Position numbers and translations under genes: made by a program
Assembly: GCF_028618555.1 (NCBI RefSeq)
Contig: NZ_JAQITD010000005.1
Span: 62,001-126,000 of the forward strand
DNA from: Bartonella sp. CM31XJBT
Lineage (GTDB): Bacteria; Pseudomonadota; Alphaproteobacteria; Rhizobiales; Rhizobiaceae
Direction: 5' to 3'
DNA length: 64,000 nt
Notes under the pieces: generated by a model
Seen by the model: only the letters and a program-made list of their open reading frames with translations
Told to the model about the DNA's origin: nothing
Databases searched by the model: none
Shown: positions 46,861-56,438 of the stretch, piece after piece
Position numbering within the stretch: position 1 is the first letter of the stretch
How the letters are laid out: every line of letters begins with the position of its first letter

Positions 46861-47036
46861 TTAGATATCCCCATAAAACGGCTTCAAGTTTTTTTACAAC
46901 CCTGATAATCGATTTGAAATTAAAAATATAAACTACTCTAGCCGGTGTTATGGGTATTTTGATGAAGCTATAAATCAAAAGTTTAAAGATGTATTGTTTC
47001 AAAAAGATTCACAGAAACGGGCGTAAAGAATTGAAA
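46861..47036 (+). pseudogene. dppA 3' relic directly upstream of xseA
   Basis: Matches the C-terminal coding part of the dppA copies, with about a quarter of the bases changed: CCTGATAATCGATTTGA, ATGGGTATTTTGATGAAGC, AATCAAAAGTTTAAAGATG and TTGTTTCAAAAAGATTCACAGAAACGGGCG. After GCG the sequence jumps to AATTGAAAAAT, equivalent to the last codons of dppA. The xseA ATG therefore sits on the relic's former stop region. It shows that another dppA copy once lay here. Confidence 0.85.
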
Positions 47037-47037
47037 A

Positions 47038-48468
47038 ATGGTAAGTTTGTTTAGTGAAAAAACAGGTGTAACAAATGTGGCAGAATTCACTGTTTCCGAA
47101 ATAGCAGGGGCCCTAAAGCGTGTTGTTGAAGAAAAGTTTGGTTATGTACGGGTACGTGGGGAGATATCAGGTTACCGTGGTACTCATGCTTCGGGACATG
47201 CTTATTTTGCTTTAAAAGATGATAAGGCACGGTTGGAAGCTGTTATTTGGCGTGGAATGATGGAAAAGCTCAAATTTCCTCCTGAAGAAGGGATGGAAGT
47301 GATTGCTGTTGGTAAACTTACGACGTATCCAGGATCATCGAAATATCAAATTGTCATTGAGGCTCTTGAACCAACAGGGATTGGTGCTTTGATGACACTC
47401 CTTGAAAATCGTAAGAAAAAGTTTTTAGAAGAAGGCTTGTTTGATGAAGCTAAGAAAAAAACTTTGCCTTATATGCCTCGAATTATAGGCGTTGTAACAT
47501 CACCAACAGGTGCTGTTATTCGTGATATTATTCATCGTATATCCGATCGTTTTCCGTTGCATATTTTGGTTTGGCCTGTACGTGTTCAGGGGGAAACAAG
47601 TGGGAAAGAAGTGGCTGTTGCTGTTGAAGGTTTTAATGCGTTGCCTTTAGGAGGAGTTGTTCCTAAGCCTGATCTTATTATTGTTGCACGGGGAGGGGGA
47701 AGTTTAGAAGATTTGTGGGGGTTTAATGACGAAGCTGTTGTTCGTGCTGTTTATGAATCTTCTCTTCCTGTTATTTCTGCTGTTGGGCATGAAACGGACT
47801 GGACCTTGATTGATTATGTGGCTGATTGGCGTGCTCCAACTCCCACCGCCGCAGCAGAACGGGCTGTTCCTGTTAAGCTTGATCTTGAGGTGCTGGTGGC
47901 ATCGCTTGGTGCACGTTTGCGCAAGGGACTAGCGCGTTATTTGGATTTTTATCGACAAAAATTGCGAGCTACTCTACGAGCTCTTCCGACTGCCGATCAA
48001 CTTTTTGCTCTACCACGGCGTGGTTTGGATGAAACTTCAAGTCGATTGCAGCGTGCTCTTTGTGTGAGCTACGATAAAAAACGTTTTTCTTTTCATGCAC
48101 TTGGTGTGCGTCTTTCACCGCGTTTGTTAAATAGTGAAAAAGCACAACGCAATACAAAGGAATATACGGCACGTCTTCAGCGTGCTTTTGTGCGTAGTGT
48201 GGAAAAACAACGTGCTGGGTTAGAGGTAGTATCTAGGCTTTTAAAAAGCACTTCATATCAGAATATTTTGGAGCGCGGTTTTGTTTTGGCTTTGGGGAAA
48301 GAGAATAAGCCCATTAAACGCTTGGCTCAGTTTCCAGAAACGGGGCACATAAATTTACGTTTTTTTGATGGAGATATCAGTGTTGCAACACAAGAGCCTA
48401 TTTCCGCTAAACGTTCAAAACACAAGCAAATAAAGTCGCCTAGCGATGATCAAGGAATGCTCTTTTAA
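47038..48468 (+). CDS. xseA: Exodeoxyribonuclease VII large subunit
   Basis: A 476-residue protein. The N-terminal OB-fold (~residues 14-110) is [36 protein letters not shown] and [16 protein letters not shown]. The catalytic domain carries [36 protein letters not shown] and [31 protein letters not shown] helical C-terminal region follows. With XseB it degrades single-stranded DNA in both directions. No xseB is visible in the window. Its first ~220 codons are the source of the three upstream relics. The ribosome site is weak (AAAGAATTGAAAA) because the 5' flank is a dppA relic. Confidence 0.96.
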   Translation: MVSLFSEKTGVTNVAEFTVSEIAGALKRVVEEKFGYVRVRGEISGYRGTHASGHAYFALKDDKARLEAVIWRGMMEKLKFPPEEGMEVIAVGKLTTYPGSSKYQIVIEALEPTGIGALMTLLENRKKKFLEEGLFDEAKKKTLPYMPRIIGVVTSPTGAVIRDIIHRISDRFPLHILVWPVRVQGETSGKEVAVAVEGFNALPLGGVVPKPDLIIVARGGGSLEDLWGFNDEAVVRAVYESSLPVISAVGHETDWTLIDYVADWRAPTPTAAAERAVPVKLDLEVLVASLGARLRKGLARYLDFYRQKLRATLRALPTADQLFALPRRGLDETSSRLQRALCVSYDKKRFSFHALGVRLSPRLLNSEKAQRNTKEYTARLQRAFVRSVEKQRAGLEVVSRLLKSTSYQNILERGFVLALGKENKPIKRLAQFPETGHINLRFFDGDISVATQEPISAKRSKHKQIKSPSDDQGMLF

Positions 48469-48484
48469 TACGGGGGTTAATGCC

Positions 48485-49075
48485 ATGCTTGCGGAAGGTC
48501 TTCTTAAGGGAGTGGATGGAAAAGTTCGTTGCGCATGGGCTGGAACGGATCCACTTTATTGTGCTTATCATGATACCGAATGGGGAAAGCCTATTTTTGA
48601 GAATATTCGTTTGTTTGAGAAAATTTGTCTTGAAGGTTTCCAAGCGGGACTTTCTTGGTTTACAATTTTAAAAAAACGCTTTTTTTTTCGCATTGCATTT
48701 GATCACTTTGACTTTGAAAAGATTGCTCATTATGATGAGCTAAAGGTGCAAATGTTAATGCAGAATAAAGACATTGTTCGCCATCAAGGAAAAATTCAAT
48801 CAGTGCTTAATAACGCATTGAGAGCACAAGAAATTATAACAGAGTGGGGAAGTTTGTCCCACTATTTTTGGTCTTTTCAGCCACCACCATCAGAGCGTTA
48901 TGAAAAAGTAGATTTTCAAACACTGTTGGCTAACCCTATGACACCTGCTTCTCTTCGTCTTTCTCAAGACTTGAAGAAACGTGGCTGGACATTCGTTGGT
49001 CCCACAATTTGTTATGCTTTTATGCAGTCCGTAGGGATTGTTAATGATCATCTTGAAGGATGTTTTTGTCGATAA
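48485..49075 (+). CDS. tag: DNA-3-methyladenine glycosylase I
   Basis: A 196-residue base-excision enzyme removing 3-methyladenine. ATG 48485 has GGGGG 8 bases upstream; the frame extends to 48446 inside xseA, but I prefer the internal start. The zinc ligands of Tag are present: VRCAW (Cys), YHDTEWGKP (His) and, at the C-terminus, NDHLEGCFC (His and Cys). The active-site region LFEKICLEGFQAGLSW is intact. It is 16 bases after xseA, so the two repair genes are probably co-transcribed. Confidence 0.95.
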   Translation: MLAEGLLKGVDGKVRCAWAGTDPLYCAYHDTEWGKPIFENIRLFEKICLEGFQAGLSWFTILKKRFFFRIAFDHFDFEKIAHYDELKVQMLMQNKDIVRHQGKIQSVLNNALRAQEIITEWGSLSHYFWSFQPPPSERYEKVDFQTLLANPMTPASLRLSQDLKKRGWTFVGPTICYAFMQSVGIVNDHLEGCFCR

Positions 49076-49330
49076 ATTGGCAAACTGTCTTTTGTAAGAG
49101 TAATGATCAATAGGATAATAATTGAATTATTTAATAAATGTATAGATTATACAATTCCACTGTATAAGATAATTGAAATATACAAACTATACAATATTAA
49201 TGATTTTCTACTGTTGTTGGCACTAAAAACGATAAAGGTATAATTTTGAGGATGAAAAAACAGACGCCAAAAGGAGTGATACCTTAACTGTTATGTATCT
49301 GAAGTGAGATAATGGTAATATCTTGTATGT
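49076..49330. other. Intergenic after tag
   Basis: No gene. Contains AT-rich near-repeats around ATAGATTATACAATTCC and ACAAACTATACAATATT (49140-49200). No clear terminator hairpin. Confidence 0.35.
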
Positions 49331-49334
49331 TTTA

Positions 49335-49500
49335 AAGAAACATTTAGTACACCAAAACCCATTTCGCGGTGGCGCCTGTGAATGGTACAACGGTAAATCC
49401 ATTGAGCACCTCCATCTTTACGCTTATGAAGGAGCAAATCGGCACCATCACACACTTTACTAGCTCTCAATGTTGTGCAACAGTCTTTGGCATTTGTAAT
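49335..49500 (-). pseudogene. Third integrase relic (N-terminal fragment)
   Basis: On the minus strand, one open stretch reads KVCDGADLLLHKRKDGGAQW, then IYRCTIHRRHREMGFGVLNVSLK. This is the N-terminal DUF4102-like arm-binding domain of P4-type integrases (compare ADKAGLWLIKT and RRREMGLGS in the 14.4-kb copy). A possible start, MPKTVAQH, is separated from it by a stop. The core and catalytic domains are absent here. It marks an old integration or rearrangement point inside the dpp region. Confidence 0.82.
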
Positions 49501-50706
49501 GGTTGAGAAGAGTTTTTTTTATTTCTGTTAATGACATGACCGTTATAATTAATGAATATTTTATTCATGCTTATTGACGAATGCAAAGTGGTTTTTAGAT
49601 GGGGTGCTGTTGTTGCATTGTTTTTCTTTGCTTGTATGACTGTCGGTTTATTTATATGTAGGTCGATTGCTCAATGCTTACCTAGGTAATAAAAATAAAA
49701 TACAGCGATGAAAAATTGAAGTTAAATGACTCAAGCTGCTTGTGTTGGGTTTTATTATCTGATAGCTTTCCTCTATTAGTAGAGTGATCTTGCCGCGTGT
49801 GCGCTCCAATTTTTTGGAAGATGATTAAGCTCATGCAGGCTTGTATCCACTACATTGCTTCGTTGAATCTCTGTATGTTTCCGCTGGAAACGAGAGTTCT
49901 GTTGCTGTATGTTGTTTTATGCTCTATTTTTATAGTGGCAAAGCAATGATGCACACTAAAGTTTAGAAGGGTTTATATTCGTTATGTCTTTAGGGGGGAA
50001 GCGTCTAATGAATTTTGTTTTTATCAATGGGGGAATGCATTTTAGTGTGTATTCTTTTATTGTAAGCTTTATTTTTCAAAAGATAAAGCGTGGAAGGAAT
50101 GATTCTTCTCATTTTTCCTTTATCTTTGTTAACGCGTTTGGTTTTGTTGGTAAAAACGTAAAACTTTTGACACTTATTTTTCAAAAGATTAAGCAGCTTT
50201 TTGTGGGGGATAGCGTTTTAGAAAAGATATTTTCTTATGTCTTTCTGCTATTCCAGTGTCGTTTTTGTCATGTAGTAAAGATGCGCCGCATCTTGAAACT
50301 GAGTGTTTGAGGGGGATAACTATTTTTAAAGTTTGCATATTTTATTTTAAATATCGCCTAAAGGAATAGAATAATGAATTCATAAATTTTTGCGTAATGA
50401 TTTTTTAAAGCTCACTATTTTTTGGGGCGATAAGGCTTATTGATGATTAATAGGGAACTGATATAGTGCATTATCATATGCAAAGAAAGGTTATGAAAAG
50501 AATGTAATACTGGTTAGTAAAACATATATTGTATGTTCGCTATGGTTTATTGAGACGTAAGTCAATGAATTTATCAAGTAGATGACTCTGTGTAGGTGAT
50601 TAAAAATATAAGCGATTAGAACGTATTTATTCAATGTTATAATTATAAATTTGCTATATTATTTCAGCGTCATTAATTGATAAAAAATAAATAAAGGGAA
50701 AAGTTT
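49501..50706. other. 1.2-kb intergenic region before dppA4
   Basis: No gene that I can support. A plus-strand frame at 49984-50310 (108 codons, hydrophobic and basic) and a short hydrophobic frame near 49565-49690 have no recognised family. The last ~100 bases are AT-rich and must contain the dppA4 promoter. Unlike dppA1-3, no xseA relic is visible upstream of dppA4. Confidence 0.4.
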
Positions 50707-52332
50707 ATGAACTTGAAGAAAACAATATTGAAAAGTAGCAGCTCTCTTGTTGCTGCTCTTATGGCTTTGGGGGTAGTTGTACAACAGGTTTCAGCAAAAA
50801 CACCGGCTAATACCCTTGTGATGGCTTGGAATCTTGATGCAATCAGTACGTTTGATCCCGCCCAAAGCAATGATGTTTATGCAAGTGAAATTATTTACAA
50901 TATTTGTGATAACTTGGTGAGTACTGCGACAGATGATCCTGCTAAAATAGTTCCTGCTTTAGCAACGCATTGGGATGTTTCAGGTGATGATCACAGTACG
51001 GTGATTACTTTTCATTTGCGTGATGGTTTGAAGTTTAATGATGGCAGATCAGCCAATGCCAATGATCTTGTTTGGGGTATGAAGCGGATTGTCAAATTGA
51101 AGATGGGTAATGCGGCAATTTTTAATGAATATGGAATTACAGAACAAAATGTTGATGATGCTTTGCAAGCTCCTGATAAGAAAACAGTTGTGATGAAATT
51201 TGATAAGCCTTATCCAGCAGAGCTTATTCTTAATAATATTGTTGCGAGTCGTGCAACAGCTTTGCTTGATCGTAAGACGATTATGAAACACGAAAAAGAT
51301 GGCGATTTTGGAAATCAGTATTTGAAGAGTCATGCTGCTTGTGTTGGTCCTTATCAGTTAAAAAGTTGGCGCCCTAGAGAAGCTCTTTTGTTGCGTGCAA
51401 GCTCTCACTATTGGGGACAAGCACCTAAACTGAAGCAGATTTTAATTCGCCATGTTGCAGAGCCCGGAACACAACGCTTGTTGTTGCAAAAACATGATAT
51501 TGATGTTGCTCGTAATTTGACACCTGAAGATCTTGCAGATCTGCAAAAAACAACAGATGTTAAAGTTGAAAGAGTGTTAGTGCCAACTATGATGTACTGG
51601 GGATTCAATACGACGAATCCTATTTTTGCTAAGGAAAAAGTACGCTTGGCGATGCGTTATCTTATAGATTATGAAGGTCTAGGCAAGAAGCTTCTTAAAG
51701 GGATTGGTGTTCCACGGGCCAGTTTTATTCCTCTTGGTAATTTTGGGGCTTTAGATGAAAAAGAGGGGCAACCCTTTAAGCTTGATATTCAAAAAGCAAA
51801 ACAGCTTTTAGCAGAGGCCGGTTATCCGAACGGATTTGAGGCAAATTTTATTGTCTCAAACACTCCTTATACTTTGTTACTTGCTCAATCACTTCAAGAT
51901 AGTGCTGCACAGGCGGGCGTGCGTCTTAAAATTGAACGTGTAGCAGGTACACAGTTGTTTTCAAAAGTGAATGCACGGGCTTTTGATACGGCTTTTATCG
52001 GATGGAATAATGATTCTGTGGATCCTCATACAATGGCTTCACGTCTTATTTTCAATCCAGATAATCGGTTTGAGGCTAGAAATACAGCCTATCCTAGTTG
52101 GAAGCATGGGTATTTTGATGCCAAGATGAATCAAAAAGTTGAAGAGGCGCTGTTTCAAAAAGATCCGCAAAAACGGGCACAACTCTATGCTGATTTACAA
52201 CGTGAACTTATGCAAAAAGGACCTTATGCGTTTATCTTTCAACAATATAGCGTTGTCGCGATGACGCCTGATGTCAAAAAGTGGGTTTGGAATAGTGCAC
52301 CGCGTATTTTTTATAGTGCAATTGAAAAATAA
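50707..52332 (+). CDS. dppA: Peptide ABC transporter substrate-binding protein, family 5 (dppA4)
   Basis: A 541-residue binding protein from ATG 50707, with the ribosome site AAAGGGAAAAG. The signal peptide ends near VQQVSAKTPAN. The SBP_bac_5 domain has AWNLDAISTFDPAQSND, FHLRDGLKFNDGRSANANDL and PRASFIPLGNFGALDEKEG, and ends RIFYSAIEK. It is closest to dppA1 (same length, shared IVASxATALLDR and VSNxPYTLLLAQSLQDSAAQ), although dppA2, dppA3, xseA and tag lie between them. It lies 372 bases before dppA5. Confidence 0.92.
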   Translation: MNLKKTILKSSSSLVAALMALGVVVQQVSAKTPANTLVMAWNLDAISTFDPAQSNDVYASEIIYNICDNLVSTATDDPAKIVPALATHWDVSGDDHSTVITFHLRDGLKFNDGRSANANDLVWGMKRIVKLKMGNAAIFNEYGITEQNVDDALQAPDKKTVVMKFDKPYPAELILNNIVASRATALLDRKTIMKHEKDGDFGNQYLKSHAACVGPYQLKSWRPREALLLRASSHYWGQAPKLKQILIRHVAEPGTQRLLLQKHDIDVARNLTPEDLADLQKTTDVKVERVLVPTMMYWGFNTTNPIFAKEKVRLAMRYLIDYEGLGKKLLKGIGVPRASFIPLGNFGALDEKEGQPFKLDIQKAKQLLAEAGYPNGFEANFIVSNTPYTLLLAQSLQDSAAQAGVRLKIERVAGTQLFSKVNARAFDTAFIGWNNDSVDPHTMASRLIFNPDNRFEARNTAYPSWKHGYFDAKMNQKVEEALFQKDPQKRAQLYADLQRELMQKGPYAFIFQQYSVVAMTPDVKKWVWNSAPRIFYSAIEK

Positions 52333-52704
52333 GAGTGTCTTTTTAATGTTGTCAAAGCTAAAAAGAGCTTAATCATAATTGTATGATGAAAATATTCTCC
52401 CATATAAAAGCTCTTCAGTTTTTAAGGATGAAATTGTGAGGGATGTTTGTGCAGTAGCAGTATATAATTAAGATCGTTTATAGGGAGCGATAAATATAGA
52501 AAGTTATATTGGGGAGGATCTTTGTTTATAGTTATAGATTCTCTGCATCCAGAATATAGACTGATGTATAAGAAAATTATTTTATAGATGCTTAGTTTGA
52601 TGAAATGAAATTGATGTCTAATGCTATGCTATTTAAAAGATGAAAGAGCAAAATCAAAATCACTTTGTGTGAAAAGGTAGAAGAATACAAAAGGAAGAGA
52701 TAAA
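52333..52704. promoter_or_regulatory. Intergenic between dppA4 and dppA5
   Basis: 372 bases, no gene. A small hairpin, AAGCT/AGCTT near 52352-52370, follows dppA4. The rest is AT-rich and should hold the promoter of the dppA5-BCDF operon; AGGAAGAG before 52705 is the ribosome site. Confidence 0.4.
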
Positions 52705-54321
52705 ATGGGAAAACAAAGAATATTGAAAAATTTTTCTATTTTATTAAGCTCAATCGTTTTTTTTAATGGGGCTGTAACATCGGCATTCAGCGCTTCATCT
52801 AAAGATATATTGGTAATGGCGTGGAATATTGATTCAATTAGTAGTTTTGATCCAGCGCAAACTGTTGAGGTTGTGACGAGTGAGTTATTGACGAATATTT
52901 GCAGCGCGTTAGTGCAATATGACGAGCATGATCCTACAAAAATTCGCCCTGCTATGGCAAAATCTTGGGACGTTTTAGATAATGGCAAAAGAATAGTTTT
53001 TCATCTTCGTGATGATTTAAAGTTTAATGACGGAAGGACGGCTACAGCGCAAGATCTGGTATGGTCGATGCGACGGATTATTAAATTAGGATTAAGCTAT
53101 GCTCAATCTTTAATGGATTATGGGTTTACCAAAAACAATGTTGAAACAAATATTCAGGCACTTGATGATAAGACTTTACAATTAAAATTAGATAAACCCT
53201 ATCCTATTCAGCTCATATTGACTGTTATTGGACAATCTTATGCTTCTGCTTTGCTTGATCGGGAAACAATTGAAGCACAGAGTATTAACGGTGATATGGG
53301 GAATAAATATTTAGCAACACATTCAGCTTGTGTTGGACCTTATAAATTGGTGAGCTGGTCTCCAGGAGATAAAGTTGTGTTAGAGGCGACACAGCATTAT
53401 TGGGGCGATGTGCCTAAAATTAAGCAGATTGTTGTGCAGCATGTAGCGGATTCATCAAGTCAAAGACTTCTTTTGGAAAAAGGTGATGTGGATATAGTGC
53501 GTGATCTTTCTTCAGAGGATATTTTAGATCTTGAAAAAAAGGGAGAACCAGTCAAAATTAGTCGTGTTTTGCGTCCGCAGATTATTTACCTATCGTTAAA
53601 TAATAAGAATGCAATTTTTGCGAATGAAAAGGTCAGACTGGCACTTCGTTATTTGGTTGATTATGAAGGTCTTGGAAAAACTGTTTTGAAAGGAATTGCT
53701 ATTCCTAGGGCAACTTATATGTCTTTAGGTGTTCCAGGTGCTTTAGATGAAAAAGAAGGTTTGCCTTTTCAGTTAGATTTGAAAAAAGCAAAACAACTGA
53801 TTACTGAAGCTGGTTATCCTAATGGGTTTAAAGCTAATCTTTTAGTTGGAAGCCTTAGTTATATGTCGTCTGTTGCACAGTCTATTCAAGCCAATGCACG
53901 CAAAATTGGTGTTGAGCTTACAATTGAAAAAATGGCACAAAATCAATTGTTGAGCCGTGTACGTGGTGGAAATTATGATACTGCACTTATGGGGTGGGGG
54001 AGTGCTGATCCTGATGGACATCCTGCTTCATTAAATCACGTGTTTAACCCTGATCCAACATTTACAAAAAAGCACAATATGTATTTAGCTTGGCGCGCTG
54101 GGTATTATGATGAAAATATTAATAACATGGTGATGGATGCTTTGTTTGAGCAAGACCCCAATAAGCGCATTGTGCAATATCGTACTTTACAGCATTATGT
54201 GTTAGAGCATGGTCCTATGGTTTATTTATTTCAGACATATTATACCGTTGGTATGGGACCTGATGTCAAAAAATGGATTTGGAACAGTTATAGACTTTAT
54301 TACAATGAAGCAGAAAAATAA
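52705..54321 (+). CDS. dppA: Peptide ABC transporter substrate-binding protein, family 5 (dppA5)
   Basis: A 538-residue binding protein, the most divergent of the five (for example AWNIDSISSFDPAQTVEV, FHLRDDLKFNDGRTATAQDL and PRATYMSLGVPGALDEKEG). The signal peptide is LLSSIVFFNGAVTSAFSASS. It is directly followed by dppB after a 111-base spacer holding a stable hairpin, so it is the most likely original partner of the DppBCDF transporter. In such operons the hairpin typically lets the binding protein be made in excess over the permease. Confidence 0.93.
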   Translation: MGKQRILKNFSILLSSIVFFNGAVTSAFSASSKDILVMAWNIDSISSFDPAQTVEVVTSELLTNICSALVQYDEHDPTKIRPAMAKSWDVLDNGKRIVFHLRDDLKFNDGRTATAQDLVWSMRRIIKLGLSYAQSLMDYGFTKNNVETNIQALDDKTLQLKLDKPYPIQLILTVIGQSYASALLDRETIEAQSINGDMGNKYLATHSACVGPYKLVSWSPGDKVVLEATQHYWGDVPKIKQIVVQHVADSSSQRLLLEKGDVDIVRDLSSEDILDLEKKGEPVKISRVLRPQIIYLSLNNKNAIFANEKVRLALRYLVDYEGLGKTVLKGIAIPRATYMSLGVPGALDEKEGLPFQLDLKKAKQLITEAGYPNGFKANLLVGSLSYMSSVAQSIQANARKIGVELTIEKMAQNQLLSRVRGGNYDTALMGWGSADPDGHPASLNHVFNPDPTFTKKHNMYLAWRAGYYDENINNMVMDALFEQDPNKRIVQYRTLQHYVLEHGPMVYLFQTYYTVGMGPDVKKWIWNSYRLYYNEAEK

Positions 54322-54323
54322 AA

Positions 54324-54360
54324 GAAGCATGTTATAGAGAAGGATTGTAGAACATGCTTC
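54324..54360 (+). other. Intercistronic hairpin between dppA5 and dppB
   Basis: A perfect 10-bp stem, GAAGCATGTT (54324-54333) with AACATGCTTC (54351-54360), and a 17-base loop, 2 bases after the dppA5 stop. There is no T-run behind it, so partial termination or 3'-end protection of dppA5 mRNA is more likely than full termination. Confidence 0.6.
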
Positions 54361-54432
54361 ATAAGAGGTTGTTTCGTTATATAAAAAGAGGTATTTGCTT
54401 TATGTTTTGTCGCTACAGAGGGGATTTTTATA

Positions 54433-55506
54433 ATGGTTTTGCCACTTTCAGAGACTGAAAGAGCTGTATCAGAAAAGCAGAAAAAATTATTTTTATGGGA
54501 TTTTTTATGCAAAGGATTGAAACTTCTTATTTCAGTTTTTATCACATTGCTTGGGTTGGTGACGATCACTTTTTTTCTTGGTCATCTTCTTCCTCTAGAT
54601 CCGGTTCTGTCTATTCTTGGTGATAATATCAGTCAGGAAGCTTATGATGCAATGTATTATAAGCTGGGTCTTGATAAGCCGTTGATTGTCCAATATTGGA
54701 AGTATCTTCATAATGTATTTTTGTTTGACTTTGGAGATGCTTTAACTTCTGGGCGACCTGTTCTAGCCGATATTATGCGTGTATTTCCTGCAACATTAGA
54801 GCTTGCAACCGTTGCTATTGTTATTGGCACAACTCTTGGAATTCCATTTGGTGTTTTTGCAGCAATGTATCGCGATTCATTTATTGATTATGTTGTCCGT
54901 GTTTTTACACTTGTAAGTTATTCTACTCCAACGTTTTGGCTCGGATTAATGGCGTTGTTAATATTTTACGCCAAGCTTGGCTGGGTTGGTGGCCCAGGAC
55001 GTATTGATTTTCTTTATGAATATTCTTTTGAACCAAAAACAGGATTTTTCCTTTGGGATACGGCAAGCCAAGGACAATGGGAGGCTTTTGGTAATGTTTT
55101 TAGTCACATTATTATGCCTGCTTTGATCTTGGCTTTCGGTGCTATGGCTTATATTAGCCGTATGACTCGTGGGTTTATGATTGAGCAGCTTAATCAGGAA
55201 TATATCATTACTGCACGTGTAAAGGGATTATCGTGGGCGCGAACCGTTTGGGGGCATGCCTTTCGAAATGCTGCTGTTCAAATTATTACTGTTGTTGCGC
55301 TTTCTTATGCTTTTTTATTAGAAGGGGCTGTTTTAACGGAGACAGTTTTTGCTTGGCCTGGTTTTGGACATTACTTGACAAATGCTCTTTTAGCCGGAGA
55401 TATGAATGCAGTTGTAGGATGTACTTTACTTGTAGGATTTATCTTTGTCGCCATTAATTTATTTTCTGATTTGCTTTATCGCATTTTTGATCCAAGGACA
55501 CGTTGA
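54433..55506 (+). CDS. dppB: Dipeptide/oligopeptide ABC transporter permease DppB
   Basis: A 357-residue inner-membrane permease with about six helices. The N-terminal helix LLISVFITLLGLVTITFFLG and the DppB-typical loop LPLDPVLSILGD are present. The cytosolic coupling (EAA-like) loop is QEYIITARVKGLSWARTVWGH, and the last part is VFAWPGFGHYLTNALLAGD. It is somewhat longer than E. coli DppB because of an insertion in the periplasmic loop (LYEYSFEPKTGFFLWDTASQ). ATG 54433 has AGAGGGG upstream. It ends 2 bases before dppC. Confidence 0.95.
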   Translation: MVLPLSETERAVSEKQKKLFLWDFLCKGLKLLISVFITLLGLVTITFFLGHLLPLDPVLSILGDNISQEAYDAMYYKLGLDKPLIVQYWKYLHNVFLFDFGDALTSGRPVLADIMRVFPATLELATVAIVIGTTLGIPFGVFAAMYRDSFIDYVVRVFTLVSYSTPTFWLGLMALLIFYAKLGWVGGPGRIDFLYEYSFEPKTGFFLWDTASQGQWEAFGNVFSHIIMPALILAFGAMAYISRMTRGFMIEQLNQEYIITARVKGLSWARTVWGHAFRNAAVQIITVVALSYAFLLEGAVLTETVFAWPGFGHYLTNALLAGDMNAVVGCTLLVGFIFVAINLFSDLLYRIFDPRTR

Positions 55507-55508
55507 AT

Positions 55509-56438
55509 ATGACAGTAAGTAATCATCATAAATCGCAATCATCATCTTCTTTGGGTAGTTGGTTAAACGATCCTGTTCCAAACTCCATAATTCAAGCGAA
55601 CATACAAAGAATTTATCACGCACTGGCTAAGTTTTTTCATAACTTTTCGGCTGTATTCGGTCTGCTTATTATTTGTATTATTATCATATGTGCATTTTTT
55701 GCTCCTTGGATTGCTACGCATGATTTTCTTAGCAATGATCTAGGGCATCGGTTGCAGCCACCCTCTATGGCACATTATTTTGGAACAGATGAATTGGGAC
55801 GTGACATTTTTAGTCGCCTTGTTTTTGGTTCCCGTATTACTCTTTATGTTGTTTTTCTTACAACAGTTATTGTAGGTCCAATAGGGCTTATTGTAGGAAC
55901 TGTATCTGGTTATATGGGCGGATGGGTTGATACTGTGCTCATGCGTATTGTCGATATTTTTCTTGCTTTTCCAGGTTTGATTTTAGCTCTTGCATTTTCA
56001 GCTGCATTGGGACCAGGGATTGAAAATGCTTCTATTGCAATTTCAATTGCAGCATGGCCGCCAATTGCACGTTTAGCACGTGCTGAGACTTTGACAATAC
56101 GTTCTTCTGATTATGTTTCTGTAGTTCGCTTGCAAGGGGCCTCTGCTTGGCGAATTATTTTGTTTCATGTTGCGCCCATGTGTATTCCTTCAGTGATTGT
56201 ACGATTAACTTTGGATATGTCTGGAATTATTTTAACGGCTGCTGGTCTTGGTTTTTTAGGGTTAGGAGCTCAACTTCCAAGTCCTGAATGGGGTGCGATG
56301 CTTTCTTCAGGGCGGGAATTTATGATGACAAATTGGTGGTTGGCGGCAATACCAGGCTGTGCAATATTATTTGCAAGTCTTGCTTTCAACCTTTTAGGTG
56401 ATGGTCTTCGTGATGTATTGGATCCACGCAATGGGTAA
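55509..56438 (+). CDS. dppC: Dipeptide/oligopeptide ABC transporter permease DppC
   Basis: A 309-residue partner permease from ATG 55509, with AAGGA upstream. The frame could begin at TTG 55503, which would overlap dppB. Hallmarks are the N-terminal OppC-type segment (FSAVFGLLIICIIIICAFFAPWIA), HYFGTDELGRDIFSRLVFG, the coupling loop SDYVSVVRLQGASAWRIILF and the end GDGLRDVLDPRNG. It overlaps dppD by 8 bases. Confidence 0.95.
   Translation: MTVSNHHKSQSSSSLGSWLNDPVPNSIIQANIQRIYHALAKFFHNFSAVFGLLIICIIIICAFFAPWIATHDFLSNDLGHRLQPPSMAHYFGTDELGRDIFSRLVFGSRITLYVVFLTTVIVGPIGLIVGTVSGYMGGWVDTVLMRIVDIFLAFPGLILALAFSAALGPGIENASIAISIAAWPPIARLARAETLTIRSSDYVSVVRLQGASAWRIILFHVAPMCIPSVIVRLTLDMSGIILTAAGLGFLGLGAQLPSPEWGAMLSSGREFMMTNWWLAAIPGCAILFASLAFNLLGDGLRDVLDPRNG

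Noticed and set aside
49984-50310. 108-residue hydrophobic, basic plus-strand frame
   Set aside because: Low-complexity Phe/Lys-rich translation without a family or strong ribosome site. It could be real but cannot be supported.
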